A DNA stretch of 25,804 bases, from the NCBI GenBank assembly GCA_046160045.1, contig JBJXGR010000393.1:1-25804 (forward strand), read 5' to 3'. A program made the translations under genes and the position numbers. The notes under the pieces are model-generated. The model saw nothing but the letters and a program-made list of their open reading frames with translations. It was not told the origin of the DNA and searched no databases. Position 1 is the first letter of the stretch. Every line of letters starts with the position of its first letter. This DNA comes from CAZGUX01 sp046160045. GTDB lineage: Bacteria > Acidobacteriota > Terriglobia > Bryobacterales > Bryobacteraceae. Positions 8,296-15,644 of the stretch are shown here, piece after piece.

Positions 8296-11271
8296 TTAGA
8301 AACTGAGCCGCGCATTAAGCTGTACCTGCCGAGGCTGCTCGGTGCCCGTAAACCGGCCGAAAGCCCCGGCGTCCATGTTCAGATTGAGCCGATTGCCGTA
8401 GTTGACATTATTGAACGCATTGAACATGTCCACCCGAAGTTGCAGCACGACCCTCTCCGTCCACTTCAGGTTCTTCGACAAGGCCAGATTGTATATGCGG
8501 GTTTTGGGACCGCTAAACACATTGCGGCCCAGGTCGCCCGGGCGCGTCGCAGCGCCGCTCGCAGTGGAAATAGGCACCCTGCGAAAAGCGCCGGGCGACA
8601 ACCACTGCAAGCCGTTTCGCACGTAGGCAGCCTCGTGGCTGGACACCGCAAGGTCCGGGCGTGTTGGAAGGGTGCCCGGCTGAGTGACGTTGAACGGAAC
8701 ACCTGTTTGCAGGTCGGCGATACCGGCCACCTGCCAGCCTTCCAGCAGCAACCGGCGGCCCCGCCCGCCGCCCTGCATCAGCTTCGTGAAGGGGAGTTCG
8801 TAGACCCAGTTCGCAACGAAGCGGTGACCGGGAATTCCCAACCGGCCCCGCTCTGCCCGAATGTTGTTAATGTCCTGCATGGCGCCGCCGAAAAGGTCTC
8901 CGCCATTATAGTTGATGCCCTTCCCCCAGGTGTAGGCGGCGTCGAACTGCAGATTCCGGGAGAAGCGCTTGCGGAGTGTTGTCTGCAAAGAGTTGTAGTT
9001 GCTGCTGTCGTTGACGCCGTCGACCACCTGGATAAAGACGAAGTCCGGACGCGGGCGCAATCCCGTAACCCGGTCCGGACGGTTCGCCTGCGTGGTGCCA
9101 ATCAGTTTCCGCGTCACGTTGCCCACGTAGTTGATCTCCCACGCCATCGTCCGGGTCAACTGGCGGTCGATCCCGAAGGTGTACTGGATGGAACTGGAAG
9201 TGGGCACACGCGGATCCACGTGCAATCCGAAATTAAGCCCTCCACTCTTCTTCACGATCTCCTCGATCTCTTTGTTCGTCAGCGGGTACTTAAGGCCAAG
9301 TCGAAGGGCATCGTCACGGGTCAGACGGGACGTTGGCCCCAATGCGTCCGGAGACGACTTGTACAGGTTGAGCAGCTTGAACAACACAATAGGGAAGTAG
9401 GCCTGGCCCGCTCCGCCCCGCAACACGGTCTTGCCCTCCTGGTCCAGCTTGTAGGCGAAACCTACTCGTGGCGCGAAGTTGTTGCGGTCGGCCTCGGTGA
9501 CGCTGTCAGGCGGACGAAATGGTCCAAACACGCCGTCGCGATTGTAGAGATTCTTGTTCCTCTCCTTGACCACCGTCCAGTAGTCGTAGCGCAAACCCAG
9601 ATTCAGGATGAGCCGGGAATTCACTCGAAAATCATCCTGCACGAAGAAGCCCCACTGAGTTCGCGGGATGAAGAAGTCATCGAAACCATAAATGGCAATC
9701 TGGTCGGGGGTATTCGTGAGGAACGAATTCACAGTGGAGTACATGAAATTGGCGCTCTGGAAACCGAGGCGGGAGATGGTCTGCCGCTGATAGATTCCGC
9801 CGGTTTTGAGGGAGTGCCGGCCCAGACTGAACGCGAGAATCTCTTCGACGGTATTGGAGGTGCCGCGTTTGGAGAACAGCTCATTGAACCCCGCGTTAAC
9901 TCCCGCGGCGCTGGCGGATATGGCGGGGTCGCCTCGCCGCCCGACCTCGATGTCGCCGTCGATCCGGTCCAGATCGTTCTTGCTCCAACCGTACCTGGTT
10001 TCCGAACTCCAGGACGGCTGCGTGTGAAAGAAACTCCCTCCGACGGATTCGGTCTTGCCTGCCTGGAGGCGGGCGTAGGGCAACTTCAAAAGGGTAGGAT
10101 TCAGACGATTGGGACGAAACCGGAGATAGCGGACCGTCACCGTATTGTGGGATGTGACCAGGTAATCGGAGCGGACAATGGCGTGATTATCATCCAGGGT
10201 CCCGGCCGCGGGCGCGATCAGTTGCGCGGTTACGGCTCCCGGCGTCACAGGCTGGTTCGGGTCCGGATAGAGGTCGATGACCCGCCTATAGGCGGGATTG
10301 GCGGCGATGGCTCGGCTTCGCGCCTCCGGGGTCGGGACATCCAGCACCAGCGTGGTCGCGTTCGTCTGCCGGTACCCTTCGTAGGCTCCAAACACGAACA
10401 ACTTGTCCTTTTTGATAGGCCCTCCCAGCGATCCGCCGAACTGATGGAAGATGAGCGGGTTCTTGCGCACGGCGAACGGTTCCCGGGCGTTCAGTCCTTT
10501 CGACTGGTAGTTCTCGAACGCACTCCCGTGAAGTTGGTTGGTTCCGCTCTTGGTGACGACGTTCAGCCCGCCCGCCATCGTGTTGGCAAGTTCCGCCGAG
10601 AAAATGTTCTTGACCACCTGCACCTCACCGATGGCTTCCACGCTGGCGCCCTTGAGGTAACTGAAGTTCTGATAGGTGGATATGGTTGGTAACTCCGGAT
10701 CCCGGTTAGCATCCAGACCGTCCAGGGTAATGTTGTTGCCGCTGGTTGGGAGTCCGTTGATCCGCGCGCCGTCGCTGGAGAAGTTTACTCCGGCTGCCAG
10801 GCTGAACAGGTTGGTGATGTCCCGTCTCAGCAGGGGCAGTTCCTTGGTGGCCAGTTCGTTCGCGCTGGCGATTACCTGCGCATTGACCGAGTTGACCAGA
10901 GGCGTCTCGGCACTGACCTCGACCGCCGTCGCGACGTCCCCCAATTCAAGGCTGAGGTTCAAATTGAGCTTCTGCCCCACGGCAACCTCGACCCCTCGCT
11001 GCTCGATTCGCCGAAAGCCCTTCGCAGCCAGCGTGAGCGTATACCTCCCAGCCGCCAGGAAGTTGAACGTGAAAGTCCCTGCGGCGTCCGACAAGGTGGA
11101 TGTGGCGGCCCCTGTTCGTTCATTGCGGGCAGTCAGTTCCACATCCGGGATCGCCGCGCCGGAAGGGTCGTACACAGTTCCATAGATGGTGCCGGTGGTG
11201 AACTGGCCATAGGCCGCGCACGCCAGCAAATACGATACGAGCAAAAGTGCCAGGGGTCGAGCGCTCTTCAT
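8296..11271 (-). CDS. Oar-like TonB-dependent receptor (1)
   Basis: This 991-residue outer-membrane protein has a signal peptide at 1-22 and a carboxypeptidase-regulatory-like beta domain at about 27-110 (GTVYDPSGAAIPDVELT, then AAGRYTLTLAAKGF). A plug-type segment follows with ITLDGLDANRD and the sequence GGLNVVTKSGTN, then a long beta-barrel closing in a C-terminal aromatic (NARLSF). This is the Oar/'TonB-dependent receptor, carboxypeptidase regulatory-like domain' type widespread in acidobacteria. No SusD-like lipoprotein partner is present. I chose the ATG at 11271 over an upstream frame start at 11307 because it has AAGGAG seven bases before it and heads the signal peptide. It lies 32 bp after an oxidoreductase gene and is probably co-transcribed from the promoter at 12610-12639. 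The ligand is unknown. Confidence 0.9.
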   Translation of the reverse strand: MKSARPLALLLVSYLLACAAYGQFTTGTIYGTVYDPSGAAIPDVELTARNERTGAATSTLSDAAGTFTFNFLAAGRYTLTLAAKGFRRIEQRGVEVAVGQKLNLNLSLELGDVATAVEVSAETPLVNSVNAQVIASANELATKELPLLRRDITNLFSLAAGVNFSSDGARINGLPTSGNNITLDGLDANRDPELPTISTYQNFSYLKGASVEAIGEVQVVKNIFSAELANTMAGGLNVVTKSGTNQLHGSAFENYQSKGLNAREPFAVRKNPLIFHQFGGSLGGPIKKDKLFVFGAYEGYRQTNATTLVLDVPTPEARSRAIAANPAYRRVIDLYPDPNQPVTPGAVTAQLIAPAAGTLDDNHAIVRSDYLVTSHNTVTVRYLRFRPNRLNPTLLKLPYARLQAGKTESVGGSFFHTQPSWSSETRYGWSKNDLDRIDGDIEVGRRGDPAISASAAGVNAGFNELFSKRGTSNTVEEILAFSLGRHSLKTGGIYQRQTISRLGFQSANFMYSTVNSFLTNTPDQIAIYGFDDFFIPRTQWGFFVQDDFRVNSRLILNLGLRYDYWTVVKERNKNLYNRDGVFGPFRPPDSVTEADRNNFAPRVGFAYKLDQEGKTVLRGGAGQAYFPIVLFKLLNLYKSSPDALGPTSRLTRDDALRLGLKYPLTNKEIEEIVKKSGGLNFGLHVDPRVPTSSSIQYTFGIDRQLTRTMAWEINYVGNVTRKLIGTTQANRPDRVTGLRPRPDFVFIQVVDGVNDSSNYNSLQTTLRKRFSRNLQFDAAYTWGKGINYNGGDLFGGAMQDINNIRAERGRLGIPGHRFVANWVYELPFTKLMQGGGRGRRLLLEGWQVAGIADLQTGVPFNVTQPGTLPTRPDLAVSSHEAAYVRNGLQWLSPGAFRRVPISTASGAATRPGDLGRNVFSGPKTRIYNLALSKNLKWTERVVLQLRVDMFNAFNNVNYGNRLNLNMDAGAFGRFTGTEQPRQVQLNARLSF

Positions 11272-11303
11272 GGAGGTCTCCTTGTGGCGCCCCAAAGGCC
11301 CGA

Positions 11304-12599
11304 TCAAAGCGCAAACGGCGGCCGGTACGTCTTCGTCAACAGCCGGTTGGCTTCCGGATCGTTGGGGAAAGTTTCAGTCTTCGGATCAAAGCGGAGCACG
11401 CGCCCCACTCGGTAAGCGATGGTTCCCAGGTGTACCAGCGCGCATGAAAGATGCGCCACTTCCGCCGGTGCGATGGTCGGCTTTCGGGTCCGGACGGATT
11501 CAAGAAAATCGGCGAAATGTTTGGGATGTCCCCCGCCGCCCTTCATGCCGGGTCCCTTCTCTTCTTTCCGGCCCAGGTAGACCTGGAAGAATCCCCGGCG
11601 GGAGAACACCATGAACCCTTCCGTGCCGTAGAACATGTTGCCGCTGTCAACTCCAAATTGGCCGTAAGGCGTCCAACTCCTCTCCTCGTAGAGAAGCACC
11701 TTGCCTTCCTCGAACTCATAGGAGACCTGCATGTTGTCCGAGTAGTCGCCCAACGCGCCATCGACATTGCTGCCGGCAGTGGTAATCCGAACCGGATGGG
11801 TCTTGGGGTTCAGGCCGAATCGCGCCATGTCGAGGTCATGGATCCCGTCGTTCCCGATGCTGCCATTGCCATAGTCGAAGCTGTTGCTCCAGTTGATCGA
11901 CCGGTTGAACCGATGGGGGTTGAAGGGACGTTTGGGGGCGGGCCCGAGCCACATGTCGTAGTCCACGCCGGGCGGAGCAGGCCCGTCAGAGAGCGGCGCG
12001 GGCGGCTTCATCCGCTGCATGTTCCATGCCTTGGACATTTTGACAGCGCCGATCACGCCGGCATCCAGCAGTTCGCGCGCCTTCGCGGTGACTTCACTGG
12101 ACCGCATCTGCGTGCCGTGCTGGAAGATCCGGTTGTACTTCCTGGCCGTCTCGATCAGGACGCGCCCTTCCCGGAACACATGGCTGGCGGGTTTCTCGAC
12201 GTAGACGTCCTTGCCCGCCTTCATCGCCGCGACGGCGATAGGGCTATGCCAGTGGTGCGGCGTGGCGATCATGACCGCATCGATGGATTTGTCGTCCAGC
12301 AGCTTGCGGAAATCACTCACCGTCCTGGCAGCTCGGTTCGTGCTCTGGTATACCAGTTGGCTGGCCCGCTCCGCGGCATTGGAGTCCACATCGCAGACCG
12401 CGACCACGTTGGCCGTTCCAAGCTCAAGGGTTTGCTTGACAGCGCCCGTTCCCCTGCCCCCCACACCGATAACGGCCAATCCGACCCTCTCGCCGGCGGG
12501 GACGTTCTGCGCATTGCCGCGAATCGCCCCGAGCGCCGCGGCCCCTCGGGCGGACCCGGAAACGAAGTCTCTTCGGGAAACAGGATTCTGGCTTGCCAT
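11304..12599 (-). CDS. Tat-exported Gfo/Idh/MocA-family oxidoreductase (3)
   Basis: This 431-residue protein has a leader SRRDFVSGSARGAAAL, RR at 9-10. The Rossmann motif LAVIGVGGRG is at 41-50, MIATPHHWHS at 110-119, EKP at 135-137, and the second domain carries GNDGIHDLDMARF. It closely resembles oxidoreductase 2 (5548-6828) in motif order and is probably a paralogue. No ribosome-binding site precedes the ATG at 12599. A strong promoter ends only ten bases upstream, so the mRNA would be nearly leaderless. It is followed by the Oar-like receptor 32 bp later, an unusual operon partner that ties the enzyme to uptake of its substrate. Confidence 0.92.
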   Translation of the reverse strand: MASQNPVSRRDFVSGSARGAAALGAIRGNAQNVPAGERVGLAVIGVGGRGTGAVKQTLELGTANVVAVCDVDSNAAERASQLVYQSTNRAARTVSDFRKLLDDKSIDAVMIATPHHWHSPIAVAAMKAGKDVYVEKPASHVFREGRVLIETARKYNRIFQHGTQMRSSEVTAKARELLDAGVIGAVKMSKAWNMQRMKPPAPLSDGPAPPGVDYDMWLGPAPKRPFNPHRFNRSINWSNSFDYGNGSIGNDGIHDLDMARFGLNPKTHPVRITTAGSNVDGALGDYSDNMQVSYEFEEGKVLLYEERSWTPYGQFGVDSGNMFYGTEGFMVFSRRGFFQVYLGRKEEKGPGMKGGGGHPKHFADFLESVRTRKPTIAPAEVAHLSCALVHLGTIAYRVGRVLRFDPKTETFPNDPEANRLLTKTYRPPFAL

Positions 12600-12609
12600 C
12601 GGTGAACGG

Positions 12610-12639
12610 AGTATACATCTGCGTCCTTCGGCGGGTCAA
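12610..12639 (-). promoter_or_regulatory. Sigma-70-like promoter for the oxidoreductase/receptor operon
   Basis: On the minus strand TTGACC (12639-12634) and TATACT (12615-12610) are 18 bp apart, near consensus. The expected start of transcription, about seven bases after the -10 box, falls at about 12602-12603, only three or four bases before the ATG at 12599. No Shine-Dalgarno sequence fits in between. The 89-bp gap 12600-12688 holds nothing else notable. Confidence 0.6.
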
Positions 12640-12688
12640 CACGAAACCCGAAAGCGGCCATCGCAAAGACCCGATCAGCGCCGCCGCC

Positions 12689-13861
12689 TCACCGAAACCA
12701 GTCGTAGTTCAACCCCAGCGAGCGGTCAGCCAATGGCAGATCAATCTTGGCGCCGCCTTGCTTCGACGATTGTTTCAGCGCAACCTCTGCTTCCAGGGCC
12801 GCCGCCACCCGCCGGCCAGAGTTCTTCGGCTCGTCCATGCGCCCTTCCAGACAGGCGACCACGTCGTCAACCGTGTACACCGCGTGGTAGGGCCGCACGA
12901 ACTGCGGGCTTGGCCAGGGCGACTCGACATGATGCTTGCCCGCCGGTGTGTCCAATTCCACCTGCAACTGCCACCCGCCCCGGCTGTAGTCGAAGGAGAT
13001 TTCGCCTTTTGAACCGCTCAGCCGCACGCCTGGGGCGCCCTTGCGAAAGTGTACGGTCAAGCCGCTCCGCGCCACCGCCATGCCCTGGCCGGTGAACTCG
13101 TCACTGCCGCTTTCCCGGCGTGGGCTGTCTCCGGTTCCCACCACCCAGGCAAGCTCGCTGTCAAGGAAGTAGGACCAATTCTGGTGCTGCGCCGACGGGC
13201 CTCTCGTCTCAATGGAGAGTAGGTCGCCGATGACACCGTTCCGCACCAGTTCTTTGGCCTTGGCGAAAGAGGGATGGGTCGTGGAGATCGCGCCACAACT
13301 CAGCGGGATCTTGCGATCGGCGCAAGCCTTCACCATCTTGTCGGCCTCCGCCAGCGTGTGGCACATCGGCTTCTCCGCGACGATGCCCTTGGCGCCCATC
13401 TCGGCTGCTTTGACCGTCAGAAACGACCGGCCCTTCGTGTTCGTGCAGACCGCTACGATGTCGAGCCTCTCGTTCTTCATCATCTCGATCGCATCGGTGT
13501 AGACGGCCTTGATGCCATACCTCTCGGTAAACGGAGCGAGCCGCTTGGTGTCGCGGTCGGCGCCGGCCACCAGTTCCACCTCGGGCCGGCTCCACAGCGC
13601 CTCCGAGTATGACTGAGGCAAGCCTTCCTCACCCGGATGATCGTGATGGTAGTATTTGCGATGAATGTTGAGCGGCGGTGTGGGCCGGTTCACGTCTTCG
13701 ACGTTGAAGCGATCGTCGGTTCGCTTTGCCAGGTCGTAGAGTAGACCCGTCCAGCCAAGTCCGATCACGCCCGCGCGGTACTTTTTCGCCGGCGCCGGCG
13801 TCTGAGCCGATAGCGCCATCCCGGCGGCGCCGGCTGTTCCCAGAAAAGCCCTTCGTTCCAT
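12689..13861 (-). CDS. Tat-exported Gfo/Idh/MocA-family oxidoreductase (4)
   Basis: This 390-residue protein starts MERRAFLGTAGAAG (Tat leader). The Rossmann motif AGVIGLGWTG lies at 30-39. Between the first strand and the next conserved segment there is a long insert (about 50-90) rich in His, Tyr and Pro, including NIHRKYYHHDHPGEE, which is not seen in the other copies here. The EKP motif is at 163-165, in a GIVAEKPMCHTLAEA context. It has AAGGGA four bases before its ATG and starts 18 bp after the stop of the glycosidase-like gene, so the two are co-transcribed. Sugar or glycoside oxidation is inferred from family. The His-rich insert may shape the active site or bind metal. Confidence 0.88.
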   Translation of the reverse strand: MERRAFLGTAGAAGMALSAQTPAPAKKYRAGVIGLGWTGLLYDLAKRTDDRFNVEDVNRPTPPLNIHRKYYHHDHPGEEGLPQSYSEALWSRPEVELVAGADRDTKRLAPFTERYGIKAVYTDAIEMMKNERLDIVAVCTNTKGRSFLTVKAAEMGAKGIVAEKPMCHTLAEADKMVKACADRKIPLSCGAISTTHPSFAKAKELVRNGVIGDLLSIETRGPSAQHQNWSYFLDSELAWVVGTGDSPRRESGSDEFTGQGMAVARSGLTVHFRKGAPGVRLSGSKGEISFDYSRGGWQLQVELDTPAGKHHVESPWPSPQFVRPYHAVYTVDDVVACLEGRMDEPKNSGRRVAAALEAEVALKQSSKQGGAKIDLPLADRSLGLNYDWFR

Positions 13862-13879
13862 GTGTCCCTTTTTCGAGTT

Positions 13880-15565
13880 TTAGCCTGGCGATCCGCCCTT
13901 GGAGGGGCCAAGGTCCGGATCCTGCCCCCGATGATAGTTTTTCCCCATCAGGTACTTGATCTCCATCTCGACGTCCCGCAACGCGATTGCCGGCGTCAGG
14001 GCCGGGTCGCGGCGGGTCAGCGTCACTTCCACGCGATTGTTTCCCTGGAGCGGCCAGTGCTCCCGCGGCAGACGCCACACGAACCAGTATCCGAACACCC
14101 GGTAGCGGGGCGAATGCATTTTGTAGGTCTCGTTGATCTTCCGCAACGTTTCCTGCGGCAGCGTGCGCCCGTTGAATCGGAAAGCCAACTGGTCGAGTTC
14201 ACTGGTGTTGGTGATTCGAACGCGCAGGAGTACTTCGTGCACGCGTCCCGTCTTGGCCCACCGCGGCAAGTCGTCGGTCACCGGCCACTCCACGGTCACC
14301 GGCTCGTTGACCTTCAGTTCGGCGGGCAACTGCATCGTCAGGCCCGGCTCCAGCGTGATCTGAGAATAGCGCTCCGTCACCGTTGGGACGAAGTAGAACT
14401 TGTCCTTCGGCGCCATCACGTCGGGATGCGGCATCTCGCGCAGTTTCTCGTAAAACGAAGCCTCGTACGGCCAGTTGTTGAACCAGTGCGCCAGGTACAG
14501 CCCGTCCACACCCTGGGCGTGGTAGTTGCAGGCCGTGGCCCGAACCATCTCGATCGTCGCTTCACCTATGCGGTCCGAGTCCACATGGCTCTGAATCGCC
14601 CCGTAGACCCGGGTCTTCGACCCCTTCGCCGCCTGGACCAGCGGCCGGAAATCGATGGTCATGTCCACCAGCTCCGGGCCCGAGAATCCCTGCCCGACCA
14701 CCGCGTCGGCAATCCCCTGCCGGATCCACTCCCGCACGTCCAAGCCGACCGAGTAACAGCCTTCCAGGCTCGCCGGAATCCGGATCACCAACTCGCGCGC
14801 CGGGCCGCTCGATTTCACCGCGCGATACACCTCACCGACCCAGGCCGTCATGATCTTGCGGCCCTCGTCGATTTCGTCGGGCCGGAAGTAGTAAGGCGAG
14901 TAGTTGAGCTGCAGCTCGAAGCCGTCCACCGGATAGCGGGTCAGCGTCTCCTGGATCAGGGCGAATCGTTCGCGGCGCGCTTCGGCGTGCTTGAAGTCGA
15001 GATTGCGAAGCGCCCCTTTGGGAAACTTCGGATCGATGCCGCCCCTGGCCCCGATCTCCAGGTGCTTGTTGTTGAAGCGGAAATCCGAGCCGCGCACGTC
15101 GGTGCCGCGCTCGCCCGATCCCATCTGCACGAGCAGGGTCGGATACAGCAGCAGCCCCTTCTGGTGCGCCCGCTCGCAGACGACGCGCAACGGGTCGTGT
15201 CCGGCGTCGATGAGCATGCGCGCATTCTGGTGCGCCCGCCGGAAAATCGGATGCGGCCACTTGCTGACATTGTGGCCCCACAGCTCGCCGACCTTGGTGT
15301 CGTGGAGCACTGTCCGGCCATCCCCCAGGCAGAACATGATCGCTTCTATCGGGGTTCCCACCAGTTCATCGACCGCCGCTTCGTACTCCTCTTTTTGCAT
15401 CGGCGGCTCGTACATGTAGATCAGGGGGTGGCGGCCGTCGTGATAGAACATCATCTTCGGCCTGGCAGGCGGGCGCCCGGACTGGGCCGGCGCCGGTTGC
15501 ACGGCCAACGAGCCCAGCGATGCCACTCCCGTGGCTGCCTGCTGGAAAAACGTTCTTCGTCTCAA
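13880..15565 (-). CDS. Exported TIM-barrel glycosidase-like protein (paralogue 2)
   Basis: This 561-residue protein has a Tat-like leader (RRRTFFQQAATG). Motifs parallel those at 2822-4339: KMMFYHDGRHPLIYMYEPPM at 38-57, then YPVDGFELQLNYSPYYF (211-227) at the position where paralogue 1 has DGIELDF. The Asp/Glu pattern is altered (FELQ instead of IELD). Near 460 the C-terminal beta domain begins with FRFNGRTLP and ends ALRDVEMEIKYL before a charged tail. The start is TTG (15565-15563), with AAGGAAG about ten bases upstream; no ATG is available near the leader. The gene lies just downstream of a 12-bp palindrome and a strong hairpin, so it probably has its own promoter. The reaction is not known. 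Confidence 0.62.
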   Translation of the reverse strand: MRRRTFFQQAATGVASLGSLAVQPAPAQSGRPPARPKMMFYHDGRHPLIYMYEPPMQKEEYEAAVDELVGTPIEAIMFCLGDGRTVLHDTKVGELWGHNVSKWPHPIFRRAHQNARMLIDAGHDPLRVVCERAHQKGLLLYPTLLVQMGSGERGTDVRGSDFRFNNKHLEIGARGGIDPKFPKGALRNLDFKHAEARRERFALIQETLTRYPVDGFELQLNYSPYYFRPDEIDEGRKIMTAWVGEVYRAVKSSGPARELVIRIPASLEGCYSVGLDVREWIRQGIADAVVGQGFSGPELVDMTIDFRPLVQAAKGSKTRVYGAIQSHVDSDRIGEATIEMVRATACNYHAQGVDGLYLAHWFNNWPYEASFYEKLREMPHPDVMAPKDKFYFVPTVTERYSQITLEPGLTMQLPAELKVNEPVTVEWPVTDDLPRWAKTGRVHEVLLRVRITNTSELDQLAFRFNGRTLPQETLRKINETYKMHSPRYRVFGYWFVWRLPREHWPLQGNNRVEVTLTRRDPALTPAIALRDVEMEIKYLMGKNYHRGQDPDLGPSKGGSPG

Positions 15566-15586
15566 ATGCGAAAGCTTCCTTTCCGT

Positions 15587-15598
15587 CCCTGTACAGGG
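15587..15598. promoter_or_regulatory. 12-bp palindrome, possible operator
   Basis: CCCTGTACAGGG is a perfect palindrome 22-33 bp before the TTG start of the glycosidase-like gene, between that start and the terminator-like stem of the receptor gene. Its place and symmetry suit a dimeric repressor site. No regulator for it can be named, and chance cannot be excluded. Confidence 0.35.
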
Positions 15599-15600
15599 TA

Positions 15601-15636
15601 CACCGCATCACGGCACCGGACTGCCGTGATGCGGTG
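15601..15636. terminator. Perfect 15-bp stem after receptor 2
   Basis: caccgcatcacggca (15601-15615) and tgccgtgatgcggtg (15622-15636) pair perfectly around a 6-base loop. It starts 8 bp after the receptor stop (15645) on the minus strand. It lacks a U-run, so it may act with Rho or protect the 3' end of the receptor transcript. Confidence 0.6.
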
Positions 15637-15644
15637 CGCCGGTC

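Noticed and set aside
7696..10692. A 998-codon open frame on the plus strand opposite receptor 1
   Set aside because: It lies antisense to a clear TonB-dependent receptor and DUF1080 gene. It has no recognisable domain and is explained by high GC content and few stop codons.
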